A stretch of 43,865 nt of DNA from Gallionella sp. Its GTDB lineage: Bacteria > Pseudomonadota > Gammaproteobacteria > Burkholderiales > Gallionellaceae. The stretch spans positions 1-43,865 of the forward strand of contig JADGRL010000025.1 in NCBI GenBank assembly GCA_017880865.1, in the 5' to 3' direction. The position numbers were made by a program, and so were the translations under genes. The first letter of the stretch is position 1. Each line of letters begins with the position of its first letter. Shown piece by piece: positions 23,921 through 32,896 of the stretch. Under the pieces are notes generated by a model, which had not been told where the DNA came from, did not search any database, and saw only the letters and a list, made by a program, of their open reading frames with translations.

Positions 23921-24925
23921 TTAGTTGGTAATAATCGCCCAAGTACTATACGTAGGTGCTGCGTAAGTGACGCCGCCATCCGTGCTGAGCTCCATCATAA
24001 CCTGGCTGCCAACAGGGGCAGTTTCATTACCCAGCGCAGTAATTCTCAATACCGTTGAACTCGCGCCGGTAATGGTTGCTGAGCCTGAGCTCGGATACAC
24101 GCCAGGGGCCGTTTTCTTGAACGGTGTAATCATCGTAAAGGTGGCGGTTCCACCGATCGCGCTGCTGGCAAACTGGAAAGTCATTGCCGTCATATTGCGC
24201 AGAGCATCATGAGTGATCGAGTAGTTCTTGATTCCAAGATTACCCAGTGTAGCGAGGGTATTCGTTATCGTCAGGCTGGATCCGGAAATTGTCGTATTTG
24301 AAAGTGAGTCAACTGATACATGCATGTCGCCTGTAACGGTTAACGTGTTGGCCGGTGTCGTCGTTACGACGGTCAGATTGAATACGATATCTGCCGAGAA
24401 TGCCGGGGCGGTTAACGCGACCCAATTGCTCACGCTCAAGGTACCATTGAACGTGATACCAGCCACGTCGCTGCAATTGGTGAAGGTAATGACTCCCGGT
24501 GTTGCAGTCGTAGGCGCGGCCTGAGGTGCGGATATTGTTCCGCTCACCAAACAATTATTGGTAACCATTACTCCCGTTACAATTGCGGGTGCGGCACCTT
24601 GTAAAAAGCTTTTCCGTGCGGACGCAATTCCGATATCGGCCAACATCTGCGCATTGGAGACTGCCGAAGGTGCCGGGGTCAGTGCCGTTGTTTGCACGGC
24701 AAATGGCAACGAAGTGCTCTTGGCTATCGTATTAACCGCAGCGCCTGCAACCTTGGGTGTATTGGTCTGAGTGATGGTTACCGGTGCGGTAGGCAAGACG
24801 CTGCCGCCCCCGGTTCCGGTTCCGCTGCTGCCCCCGCCGCCGCAAGCGGCCAATCCGAATATCAGGCTTGATACGGCTACCAGACAAAGTCTGGAGCGGC
24901 TCATTGTTATATTTAGTGCATGCAT
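23921..24925 (-). CDS. Secreted lipoprotein with Gly-rich N-terminus, function unknown
   Basis: A 334-residue protein with a lipoprotein signal (LIFGLAACGGGGSS), a Gly/Thr/Pro-rich linker, then a long beta-rich, Thr/Val/Ser-rich body without recognised domains. Two cysteines (NNCLVSG and TNCSDVAG) may form a disulfide. The start ATG 24925 has GGGAG at suitable spacing; the open frame continues much further upstream but that part runs through decayed murJ sequence and is not coding. Its lipobox-plus-Gly-run resembles the N-terminus of the divergent S8 protease, and both lie in the segment separating rpsT from murJ. Low-Lys, high-Thr composition differs from its neighbours. Confidence 0.75.
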   Translation of the reverse strand: MHALNITMSRSRLCLVAVSSLIFGLAACGGGGSSGTGTGGGSVLPTAPVTITQTNTPKVAGAAVNTIAKSTSLPFAVQTTALTPAPSAVSNAQMLADIGIASARKSFLQGAAPAIVTGVMVTNNCLVSGTISAPQAAPTTATPGVITFTNCSDVAGITFNGTLSVSNWVALTAPAFSADIVFNLTVVTTTPANTLTVTGDMHVSVDSLSNTTISGSSLTITNTLATLGNLGIKNYSITHDALRNMTAMTFQFASSAIGGTATFTMITPFKKTAPGVYPSSGSATITGASSTVLRITALGNETAPVGSQVMMELSTDGGVTYAAPTYSTWAIITN

Positions 24926-25508
24926 TCTTAATTCTCCCATGATGATTAAAAAGTTAAATGCCATCCGGTCGATGGATGATCCATCAAGTTTTTTTCTGCA
25001 CATACGGTGACCGGAGCGAATCTTCGGGATAGATTCCGGAGGCAAACGAAATTCGCACAAAAAAATATACCAGTTGGCCCTAAAGCTGTAAAGGGTATCA
25101 GCAGCTTGCCTGTACGGAACGCCAGCACGTTGTGAAGTCGCCGGTAACAAGCCTTTGTGCCGATCTTCGGTGAATACAAAAAAACATCGCGGGCATGAAA
25201 ATCCCCCATTGCGGTTGATTGCATGCATATCCGACATCCAGATTTTGTTTAAAAACAGTAATGTTAATACTCTTGACAGGAGTATCTGGTTTGAAATAAC
25301 CTCAAAAACTTTCTGGTTTATCGGTTTTATATTGGCTATGGGCTCCATCTATGGAGTCTGGTAATGAATAAGCAGGCGCTATCACCGAGATGATATGCAC
25401 TTCATACTTTAAAGAGTCGCTGCAACCACTTTTATAAAAAATACAATTTGTGGGTTCGTTCGGCAATCGTACAAAGTTTAAATTTTTATAACAACTTCAG
25501 GGGGTGTC
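24926..25508. other. Divergent intergenic region between lipoprotein and S8 protease genes
   Basis: It carries the promoters of both flanking genes and the murJ fragment described separately. A small inverted repeat ACTC-6-GAGT around TTGACA (25266-25281) may be part of a promoter. No other coding sequence was recognised. Confidence 0.45.
25148..25222 (+). pseudogene. murJ: Decayed fragment of murJ
   Basis: Bases 25148-25177 match murJ bases 28929-28958 at 29 of 30 positions and encode QAFVPIFGEY. After a one-base insertion, CGCGGGCATGAA (25188-25199) matches murJ 28968-28979 and the frame RGHE resumes, fading to roughly 60-65% identity. In-frame stops and the frameshift show it is dead. It is a remnant left between rpsT and the real murJ. 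Confidence 0.8.
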
Positions 25509-27884
25509 ATGTTGCTGATTCGAAGAAGTGTCCGAATTATATTTGCGGTGATGGCGTCCGCGCTTTTGCTTTCAGCCTGTGGCGGTGGCGGAGGCGGTGG
25601 TGCGGCAGCAGTCACAACTTACAGTATCTCGGGGGCGGTGGCCGGTGCCGCGAGTGTGACGGTCAACCTGACTGGCGCGGCGAGCAAGTCTGTCACCACC
25701 GACGCGAGCGGAAACTACAGTTTCACGGGACTCGCGAACGGGAGCTACACGATCACCCCCACCCTGACCGGTTCTACATTCAACCCCGCAAGCCTTGCGG
25801 TCGCGATCAATGGTACCGCTTTGACGGCTATAAATTTTTCAACGGTCGTTACGCTGAAATCGATCGCCGTAACACCACTGAATCCGACGACTGCTCTGAA
25901 TACCCGGTTGCAGCTTACCGCGATAGGCACCTATTCGGATAACACCACAAAGAACATTACTGCCCAGGTCACCTGGAGTAGCGGCTCTCCCGCTGTCGTT
26001 ACCGTGGGGGCGGCCACTGGTCTGGTTGCACCTGCTGCCGGGGCGACTGTCGGGCAGACGGCCGTCATGACCGCCACCAGCGGTACGCTGACTGCCACAA
26101 CCACGATCACGCTGGCGGCTATCCCAATGTTCTCGGTCGCGACTGTCGCCGATCCGCTGGCTAAACAGCAATGGGGCTTGCTCAATACCGCGCAGAATGG
26201 TTATGCAGATACAGTAGGCGTAGCCAATACGGGCGGCACGCTCGGAACCGACATTAACGCCAACCCCGTTTACATTACCTACGGTTACACCGGATTCGGC
26301 ATCATCGTGGCAGTGGTCGATTCGGGTCTTGAAATTACGCATGAAGATCTCAACACGAACGTGGTGCCGGGCGGTTCCTGGAATTTTAATAACAGCACTA
26401 CGGATCCGACCAATACCACCGCCACCACCGGCGACCACGGCACGATGGTCAGCGGACTGATCGCGATGGCCATGAATGGCGTAGGCGGGATCGGCGTGGC
26501 ACCCAATGCCCAGCTCAAGGGGTTCAACTTGCTTTCTTCGACACAACTGTGGTCAGATTATGTCGTCTCGCTCGGAGGCTCGACAGCAAGCCCCAACAGC
26601 AGCGATGTTTCGATCTTCAACCAGAGTTTTGGTACTTCAAATACAGCCGACTTTCTGGTGAATACATCTGTGGAAGCCCAATATGCCAGCGGCACCAGCA
26701 CGTTGCGCGGCGGTAAGGGCGCGTTGTATGTGAAATCGGCGGGCAATGGTTTCGTCGGAGATGGCCTTAACTTTCCTGCCACTTGCGGCCCTAGCGGCAA
26801 TAATATCGTCGGCATCTCCTGCCAGAATGCGAATTTCGATCCTGACAACACGCTGCCTTATAACATCGTGATGGCCGCGCTGAATGCGAAGGGAACACGA
26901 ACCAGCTATTCCACAGCAGGTTCGGCGATCTGGGCGAGTGCGCCGGGCGGCGAAACTGGCAACAACGCTGCAGCCATCACTGCGGCCGGATTTGTGGCTC
27001 CTGCCGCAGGCGCGGTAGACCTTGATCCGGCCATGGTGACCACGGATCAGTCTGGCTGTGCGAAAGGTGAGTCTGTGAGTACGGCTCCCACAAGCTTTGG
27101 CCCTTTCAGTTACTTTAATTGGGGCGGAGCCAATCTGGCCTCGATCAACCTCAACTGCAACTACACCAACGGCATGAACGGCACCTCTTCGGCGGCACCG
27201 ATGATGTCCGGTGTGATCGCGCTGATACTCGAAGCCAATCCGGCGCTTACCTGGCGCGACGTGAAGCATATTCTGGCCAAGACCGCAGTCAAGGTGGATG
27301 CTTTGAAGCTAGCCGTGAACGTGGCACTTACCGGTGGTAACTACGTGGCAGAGCAAGGCTGGATCACCAATGCAGCCGGATTCAACTTCCAGAACTCATA
27401 CGGCTTCGGTGCGGCGAATGTGGGTGCCGCCGTCGCTTTGGCGAAAGGTGCCTGCGCCGCAGGTTGCGGGCTCGGCACCTTCACCAACACCGTATGGGTC
27501 AATAGCGGTGCGCTCAACTTGGCCATTCCCGACAACAGCGTGACCGGCGTGAGCACCACGCTCACCGCACCAAAAGTGGGGGTGAGCGGCATCGTCGAAG
27601 CCGTGCAGATTCAGGTGACGACAACGAATACTTTAAGCGGCTATACCGGAGATCTCGGCATCGAGTTGACTTCGCCATCGGGAACCAAGAGCATACTCAA
27701 AAACATTAAGGATGGCTTTAATGGCCCTAATCTGGCGGGTATGGTGTTGGCCAGCAATGCGTTTTATGGCGAGAGCAGTCTCGGCACCTCGGGCACCGGC
27801 ATCTGGACCGTCAAGGTGGTGGATGGCTGGATCGGTGGAACCCAGACACTCACCAACGTAAAAATACGCGTTTACGGACATTGA
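25509..27884 (+). CDS. Secreted kexin-like S8 serine protease with P domain
   Basis: A 791-residue lipoprotein-type precursor (lipobox LLSACGG). Order of domains: Gly run; a carboxypeptidase-regulatory-like beta domain (about 37-112, SGAVAGAASVTVNLTGAAS); a Big_2-like Ig domain (about 116-205); the subtilase domain with Asp271 (AVVDSGL), His310 (GDHGTMVSG) and Ser560 (NGTSSAAPMMSG); and a C-terminal P/homoB domain (about 677-791, YTGDLGIELTSPSGT, GIWTVKVVDGW). The P domain places it with kexin-like S8B enzymes. It lacks an I9 propeptide of its own, and the next gene probably provides one in trans. The start has AGGGGG upstream. It lies in a segment between rpsT and murJ. Confidence 0.9.
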   Translation: MLLIRRSVRIIFAVMASALLLSACGGGGGGGAAAVTTYSISGAVAGAASVTVNLTGAASKSVTTDASGNYSFTGLANGSYTITPTLTGSTFNPASLAVAINGTALTAINFSTVVTLKSIAVTPLNPTTALNTRLQLTAIGTYSDNTTKNITAQVTWSSGSPAVVTVGAATGLVAPAAGATVGQTAVMTATSGTLTATTTITLAAIPMFSVATVADPLAKQQWGLLNTAQNGYADTVGVANTGGTLGTDINANPVYITYGYTGFGIIVAVVDSGLEITHEDLNTNVVPGGSWNFNNSTTDPTNTTATTGDHGTMVSGLIAMAMNGVGGIGVAPNAQLKGFNLLSSTQLWSDYVVSLGGSTASPNSSDVSIFNQSFGTSNTADFLVNTSVEAQYASGTSTLRGGKGALYVKSAGNGFVGDGLNFPATCGPSGNNIVGISCQNANFDPDNTLPYNIVMAALNAKGTRTSYSTAGSAIWASAPGGETGNNAAAITAAGFVAPAAGAVDLDPAMVTTDQSGCAKGESVSTAPTSFGPFSYFNWGGANLASINLNCNYTNGMNGTSSAAPMMSGVIALILEANPALTWRDVKHILAKTAVKVDALKLAVNVALTGGNYVAEQGWITNAAGFNFQNSYGFGAANVGAAVALAKGACAAGCGLGTFTNTVWVNSGALNLAIPDNSVTGVSTTLTAPKVGVSGIVEAVQIQVTTTNTLSGYTGDLGIELTSPSGTKSILKNIKDGFNGPNLAGMVLASNAFYGESSLGTSGTGIWTVKVVDGWIGGTQTLTNVKIRVYGH

Positions 27885-27926
27885 TCACACGGCGGCCAAT
27901 GGCCGCCATAACCGGGAGATATAAAA

Positions 27927-28523
27927 ATGAAATTTCGCTCTATTACAATGCTGATTGCACTCATCGCGTTACCGACTCTGGTGCAGGCAGCGGACCAATC
28001 GGCAACCGCTGCGGTTACTGAGCGCGCCATTATTCTGCAAACAGCTGGTCGTGGTCAGGCCTTGACCAGCAACAACCAGCAATACCAGGTACTGCCGGGG
28101 GCGCGTGCGGTGAAAAGTCTGGCGCAAGAGGCGCCGCAACAAACACTGGCGCGGGCCGGTGGCGGCAAGCTGATCGAAACCAAAGGCTCTTTCGTCGTGT
28201 TTACCGCCGCTTCGCAAGGTGCGGCGAGTGTGACTTCGACCAATGGCGCAACCTCTTACCCGACCGTGCTCAACACGCGCACCAATGGGATCGGCATACT
28301 GCCCGGCACCCTGAGCGTGAAGCTGAAGAACGTGGATAGCGCCGCTGCCGTTGCCGCCGATCACGGGCTCGATGTGGTACGCGTATTTTCGCACCTGCAA
28401 ACCGCGTTCTACCGGGTGAAGCCCGGACAGGATGTGGTGGCCGCTGCCGCCTCGTTGAGCACAGACACACGCGTTACGAGTGCCGAGGTGGAAGTGATTG
28501 AGCACGTAGCCGTTCCCAACTAG
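27927..28523 (+). CDS. Periplasmic protein, probable trans-acting chaperone/propeptide of the S8 protease
   Basis: A 198-residue protein with signal peptide (residues 1-21, TLVQA). The C-terminal 70 residues (TLSVKLKNVDSAAAVAADHG, then VVRVFSHLQTAFYRVKPGQD, then LSTDTRVTSAEVEVIE) look like the propeptide/I9-like domain seen at the N-terminus of many subtilases. The gene is 42 bp after the protease gene with a GGGAG ribosome site. In Aeromonas sobria a kexin-like protease needs an adjacent ORF2 chaperone for folding; the same relationship is inferred here. It could alternatively act as an inhibitor. Confidence 0.72.
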   Translation: MKFRSITMLIALIALPTLVQAADQSATAAVTERAIILQTAGRGQALTSNNQQYQVLPGARAVKSLAQEAPQQTLARAGGGKLIETKGSFVVFTAASQGAASVTSTNGATSYPTVLNTRTNGIGILPGTLSVKLKNVDSAAAVAADHGLDVVRVFSHLQTAFYRVKPGQDVVAAAASLSTDTRVTSAEVEVIEHVAVPN

Positions 28524-28561
28524 CCAGAAGAAAGCGGCTCAGCCAGTAGCTGACTGAACAG

Positions 28562-28587
28562 AAAAGGGGCCGAAAGGCTCCTTTTTT
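28562..28587 (+). terminator. Intrinsic terminator after the protease/chaperone pair
   Basis: AAAGGGGCC pairs with GGCTCCTTT (one G-T pair) over GAAA, followed by a T run. It lies about 40 bp after the stop and closes the two-gene unit. Confidence 0.85.
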
Positions 28588-28696
28588 CTTGCGTGGTTGG
28601 GCTGGAATCCTTTGTTCAAGATGCGCATACCTCGACTGATCGTTGAGGTGCGCGGCGAATCCGGGCGCGATGGTATGATGCGCGGCGTTCCCTGAT

Positions 28697-28726
28697 TTCG
28701 CATACGCAGGGACTTCGCATACGCAG
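28697..28726 (+). repeat. Tandem direct repeat before murJ
   Basis: TTCGCATACGCAG occurs at 28697-28709 and 28714-28726 with a 17-bp period, 20-50 bp before the murJ start codon. An 8-bp hairpin (ACCTCGAC/GTTGAGGT, 28629-28649) lies upstream. The pair could be a regulator site or a small slippage duplication. Confidence 0.6.
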
Positions 28727-28745
28727 AACATCACACACGACCAGC

Positions 28746-30290
28746 ATGAATCTACTCAAAGCCCTTGCCACGATCAGCAGCCTGACTCTTCTTTCGCGCA
28801 TCCTCGCCTTTGTGCGCGACGTGCTGATTGCCGGAATGTTCGGCGCGGGCATGGCGAACGATGCCTACATCCTGGCCACCAGACTACCTAATATGCTACG
28901 GCGCCTGTTTGCCGAAGGCGCATTTTCGCAAGCCTTTGTGCCGATCTTCGGCGAATACCGTAACAGGCGCGGGCATGAAGAAACCCAATTGCTGGTCGAT
29001 CACGTCACGACGATGCTGGCGATCATCCTGTTCGCCGTCACCCTGATCGGCATCATCGCAGCGCCGATTCTGGTCTATATCACCGCGCCCGGCTTCATCA
29101 AGGATGCACAGAAGTTCGAGCTCACCGTGCAGTTGCTGCGCATCACCTCGCCGTATATTTTCTTCATCTCGCTGGTGGCGGTCGCGGCGGGCATACTCAA
29201 TACCTACAATAAATTCTGGGTGCCGGCCTTCGCCCCGGTCCTGCTCAATATCTGTCTGATAGGCGGCGCATTGTGGCTGACACCCTACTTCGCACAGCCT
29301 ATTACGGGCTTGGCCTGGGCCTGGTTTATCGCCGGCTTCGTGCAACTGGCATTCCAGATTCCGTTCCTGAAGAGAATCGGCATGCTGCCCCGCATACGTT
29401 TTAATTGGCATGACGCAGGCATGTGGCGCGTCATCAAGCAGATGGGGCCGGCGGTGTTCGGCGTGTCGATCGGCCAGATCAGCCTGGTCATCAATACGAT
29501 CTTCGCCTCGCTACTCATCACGGGCAGCGTGTCCTGGCTGTATTACGCGGATCGCCTGATGGAATTCCCCGCCGGAATATTAGGCGTGGCGTTAGGCTCG
29601 ATATTGCTGCCGTCGTTGTCCAAGTGCCATGCCAATAACGATATGTCGGAATATTCGAAGCTGCTGGATTGGGGCTTGCGCCTGACCGTCATGCTGACGC
29701 TGCCCGCCGCGCTGGCGCTGGGCATGATCGCGGTTCCGTTGCTGTCCACTTTTTTTCAGCGCGGCGCATTTGTCGCGCACGACGTGCTGATGACCAGTTA
29801 CGCGCTGATCGGCTACAGCGTCGGCCTGATCGGCATGATCCTCGTGAAAATTCTGGCGCCCGGTTTTTACGCGCGCCAGAATATCCGCACCCCGGTGAAA
29901 ATCGGCATCGTGACCTTGCTGGCGACGCAGCTGATGAACGTGCTGTTTGTCTTCGGGATGCAGTTGCATCATGCAGGATTGGCACTATCCATCGGTCTGG
30001 GCGCGTGCCTGAATTCCGCGATCCTGTTTTATTACCTGCGCAAGGGGGGCATCTATCAACCCGAGCCGGGCTGGGCGAAATTCTTTCTCAAGGTCGGCAT
30101 CGCGGTAGCGGCGCTGGGCGTCACGCTGTGGTTCGGCATGGGCACCGAGCAAAGCTGGCTGACGGATTCCGGCTGGTCGCGCGTGCTGCGTTTGTCGGCG
30201 CTGGTGACGGCTGGCATCGTCGTATACTTCGCGGTGCTGGCCGCGCTGGGATTTCGCCCACGTGATTTTTCCAAGCGGGCGATTTCCTGA
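28746..30290 (+). CDS. murJ: Lipid II flippase MurJ
   Basis: A 514-residue MOP-superfamily protein with about 14 membrane helices, normal length. It starts MNLLKALATISSLTLLSRIL, has the conserved LAFVRDVLIAGMFGAG, the cavity Arg/Asp residues in RLPNMLRRLFAEGAFSQAF, and GEYRNRRGHEE. It moves lipid II across the inner membrane for peptidoglycan synthesis. A decayed piece of the same gene lies 3.8 kb upstream. Its usual neighbour rpsT has been separated from it. Confidence 0.96.
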   Translation: MNLLKALATISSLTLLSRILAFVRDVLIAGMFGAGMANDAYILATRLPNMLRRLFAEGAFSQAFVPIFGEYRNRRGHEETQLLVDHVTTMLAIILFAVTLIGIIAAPILVYITAPGFIKDAQKFELTVQLLRITSPYIFFISLVAVAAGILNTYNKFWVPAFAPVLLNICLIGGALWLTPYFAQPITGLAWAWFIAGFVQLAFQIPFLKRIGMLPRIRFNWHDAGMWRVIKQMGPAVFGVSIGQISLVINTIFASLLITGSVSWLYYADRLMEFPAGILGVALGSILLPSLSKCHANNDMSEYSKLLDWGLRLTVMLTLPAALALGMIAVPLLSTFFQRGAFVAHDVLMTSYALIGYSVGLIGMILVKILAPGFYARQNIRTPVKIGIVTLLATQLMNVLFVFGMQLHHAGLALSIGLGACLNSAILFYYLRKGGIYQPEPGWAKFFLKVGIAVAALGVTLWFGMGTEQSWLTDSGWSRVLRLSALVTAGIVVYFAVLAALGFRPRDFSKRAIS

Positions 30291-30326
30291 CCGCGATGAG
30301 TTGCCGTAAATTAAAGAGGGACAGCA

Positions 30327-31025
30327 ATGAAAACCACGTTGATTACCGGAGCCAACCGAGGCATCGGGCTGGAGTTCGCCGCGCAGTATGCCGCAGACGG
30401 TTGGCGGATTCTGGCTTGCAGCCGCGATCCTGCAAAGTCCGATGCGCTCAAACAACTGGCGGCGCAATATCCGGAGCTGATAACGGTGCATGCGCTGGAC
30501 GTCGCCGATCATGCGCAGATCGAGCAACTGGCGCAGCTGCTTGAAAACGAAACCATCGATCTGCTGATCAACAACGCCGGCATCTATCCCGACTCAGACG
30601 GGGGCGGTTTCGGCCATACCGATTATGAGGAATGGATGCAGACCTTACGCGTCAATACGATGGCGCCGCTCAAGATGGCCGAGGCATTCGCAGCGCAAAT
30701 CAGGCGCGGCAAGCACAAGACCATCGTGAGCATCACCAGCAAAATGGGCAGCATTGCGGACAATAGCGGCGGCGGCAATTACCTGTACCGCACCAGCAAA
30801 GCGGCGCTGAACATGGTCGCGAAAAGTCTGTCCATCGACCTGAAGCCGCTCGGTATCACCGCCGTCGTATTCCATCCGGGCTGGGTCCAGACCGACATGG
30901 GCGGGCCGAATGCGATGATCTCGCCGCAGCAGAGCGTGTCGGGCATGCGCCAAGTGATCGGCCACCTGAAGCTGGCGGACTCCGGAAAATTCTTCGCTTA
31001 TGACGGCCAGGAGATTCTCTGGTAG
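30327..31025 (+). CDS. Short-chain dehydrogenase/reductase (C-factor-like)
   Basis: A 232-residue classical SDR. The cofactor motif is TLITGANRGIGLEFA at the N-terminus, NNAG is at about residues 86-89, the catalytic Ser lies in VSITSKMGS, and Tyr and Lys in YRTSK. The C-terminal FHPGWVQTDMGGPNA is typical of the C-factor/sniffer-type group. The substrate is unknown. AAAGAGGGACAG precedes the ATG. It follows murJ by 36 bp on the same strand. Confidence 0.9.
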   Translation: MKTTLITGANRGIGLEFAAQYAADGWRILACSRDPAKSDALKQLAAQYPELITVHALDVADHAQIEQLAQLLENETIDLLINNAGIYPDSDGGGFGHTDYEEWMQTLRVNTMAPLKMAEAFAAQIRRGKHKTIVSITSKMGSIADNSGGGNYLYRTSKAALNMVAKSLSIDLKPLGITAVVFHPGWVQTDMGGPNAMISPQQSVSGMRQVIGHLKLADSGKFFAYDGQEILW

Positions 31026-31110
31026 TTGCGCGCGAAAAAACTGCCGGGGATAGTCCGGTGAATTTTCCGGCATACTGGCAAACCTATTCAAATTTGTCTC
31101 AGGAAAATTA

Positions 31111-31788
31111 ATGACTGAAAAAACCTCTCAAAGTATTGAGCTGCTGCCCGAGGCGATGCCGGTAAAGCAGCTCTTCATTTTGTTGCACGGTGTCGGCTCG
31201 AAACCGTCCGATCTGGTGCCGTTGGCCAATTATCTTAAGGAAGTGTTTCCGGGTGCGGCATTTCTGCTCCCGGAAGGTCCGCACCCATTCGATGGCGGTG
31301 GCAATGGTCGTCAATGGTTCTCGATCAACAGTGTGACCGACGAAAATCGGGTAGCGCGTGTCAACGAGGTCATGCCGGATCTGCATGCGCTGGTGAAACA
31401 GGCTCAGGATCGTTTTAGTGTTTTGCAGTCTGACACCGCGTTGATCGGTTTTTCTCAGGGCGCGATCATGGCCCTGGAATTTGGTATCGCCCACGATGGC
31501 GGCGTGGGCAGAGTCCTGGCTTTTTCCGGTCGCTTTGCGCGGCTGCCGGACAAGGCGCCCGAGTTAACGACCTTGCACTTGCTGCATGGGCAGAGTGATC
31601 CTGTTATTCCGGTCGCCTATGCAGAGGCTGCGATTGCACGATTGAAGGAGCTGGGTGGGGACGCCACTCTGGATATCGCCCCATCGGTGGGTCACGAGAT
31701 CAACGCTGCACTGGCCGATCATGCCATTCGCCGCCTGCAGACCCATATTCCCCTGCGCAGCTGGAAGAAGGCAATGGATGGCGCTTAA
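31111..31788 (+). CDS. ypfH: YpfH-type carboxylesterase (alpha/beta hydrolase)
   Basis: A 225-residue alpha/beta hydrolase aligning over its length with E. coli YpfH. Key points are LFILLHGVGSKPSDL, GRQWFSINSVTDENRVARV, the nucleophile elbow GFSQGAIMALE, and LLHGQSDPVIPV with the catalytic Asp and a His in PSVGHEI. It is probably a cytosolic esterase of broad specificity. The start ATG 31111 follows AGGAAAAT. It is convergent with cysB. Confidence 0.88.
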   Translation: MTEKTSQSIELLPEAMPVKQLFILLHGVGSKPSDLVPLANYLKEVFPGAAFLLPEGPHPFDGGGNGRQWFSINSVTDENRVARVNEVMPDLHALVKQAQDRFSVLQSDTALIGFSQGAIMALEFGIAHDGGVGRVLAFSGRFARLPDKAPELTTLHLLHGQSDPVIPVAYAEAAIARLKELGGDATLDIAPSVGHEINAALADHAIRRLQTHIPLRSWKKAMDGA

Positions 31789-31859
31789 CGCAATAACCCC
31801 GCTGTTTCGAACGAATCGCGAGGCAGGTCTGTAAAAGATGCGCGTCACCGATTGGACAA

Positions 31860-32786
31860 CTATGCACTCAGGTGCATTGCCTTCGCCACCACGTCGCGGG
31901 TCAGGTGCGGGGCGAACAGTTCGATGAAGTCGTAGGTGTAGCCGCGCAGGTATTCGTTCTTGCGTATCGCGATGCGCGTGGTGCTGGGCTTGAACAGATG
32001 CCCTGCATCGAGCATGCGCAGGTGTTTGTCCCGCTCCGGGATGAAGGCCATTTTCGCCAGTATGCCGATGCCCAGCCCCAACTCCACATAAGTTTTGATC
32101 ACGTCGGCATCGATCGCGGTCAGCGCGATGTTAGGCTCAATTTTCGCGGCTTCGAACGCGGCATTGATCTTGCCGCGCCCGCTGAACGCGAAGTCGTAAG
32201 TGATGATCGGATATTGCGCGAGCTTCGCCAGTGTGATTTTTTTCTCGTTCAGCAACGGGTGCTTCGGGGGCGTGATAACGCAATGATTCCATTCGTAGCA
32301 CGGCAGCGTGACCAGTTCGTCATACAGCGACAGGCTTTCGGTCGCGATGCCGATGTCGGCTTCGCCGCTCAACACCTGTTCGGCGATCTGGGTCGGACTG
32401 CCTTGATGCAGACCCAGTTTCACGCCGGGATAGCGCTGGATGAATTGTTTGACCGTGGGCGGCAAGGCGTAGCGCGCCTGCGTGTGCGTGGTGGCGATGG
32501 TCAGGTGGCCGCTGTTCTGTGAGTGGAATTCTTCGGCGACCTGTTTGAGATTCTCCGCATCGTGCAGCATGCGCTGGGCGATTTCCAGCACGGCTTTGCC
32601 GGGTTCGGTGATCGCCGCGAGGCGCTTGCCGTTGCGCACGAATATCTCGATGCCCAGCTCTTCTTCGAGCAGCTTGATCTGCTTGCTGATGCCGGGCTGC
32701 GAGGTATACAGCGCGCTGGCGGCATCGGAGATCTTCAGCCCCTGGCGCACGATCTCGTTGAGAAAACGCAGTTGTTGTAAATTCAT
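31860..32786 (-). CDS. cysB: LysR-type regulator CysB
   Basis: A 308-residue LysR regulator with an N-terminal winged helix (MNLQQLRFLNEIVRQGLKIS, SQPGISKQIKLLEEELG) and a substrate domain closely resembling CysB (LTIATTHTQARYALPP, EADIGIATE, ITYDFAFSGRGKINAAFEA). CysB activates sulfate-assimilation genes when N-acetylserine is present and sulfide is low. It is divergent from the TSUP-cysI-DUF934-cysH-cysDN genes, which are its expected targets. Confidence 0.93.
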   Translation of the reverse strand: MNLQQLRFLNEIVRQGLKISDAASALYTSQPGISKQIKLLEEELGIEIFVRNGKRLAAITEPGKAVLEIAQRMLHDAENLKQVAEEFHSQNSGHLTIATTHTQARYALPPTVKQFIQRYPGVKLGLHQGSPTQIAEQVLSGEADIGIATESLSLYDELVTLPCYEWNHCVITPPKHPLLNEKKITLAKLAQYPIITYDFAFSGRGKINAAFEAAKIEPNIALTAIDADVIKTYVELGLGIGILAKMAFIPERDKHLRMLDAGHLFKPSTTRIAIRKNEYLRGYTYDFIELFAPHLTRDVVAKAMHLSA

Positions 32787-32821
32787 GGCATTTACTTAAT
32801 ATAGTAATTGGCTATAAGATA

Positions 32822-32849
32822 TTAGCATAAAAGTATTTTGGAATATAAG
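32822..32849 (+). promoter_or_regulatory. Likely promoter of the cys cluster
   Basis: TTAGCA (32822-32827), 16 bp, TATAAG (32844-32849), in an AT-rich 110-bp divergent region shared with cysB. Its AT-rich surround (TATAGTAATTGGCTATAAGATA) is a plausible CysB-binding region, but CysB sites are too degenerate to call by eye. Confidence 0.5.
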
Positions 32850-32896
32850 GTGCGCGACCTAGAATGCGCACCTTGAATTTTTAAGGGTGGTAGCGC

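Noticed and set aside
24926..25348. N-terminal extension of the lipoprotein gene up to base 25348
   Set aside because: The extension runs antisense through the decayed murJ fragment, has no start signal, and would hide the lipoprotein signal peptide inside the protein.
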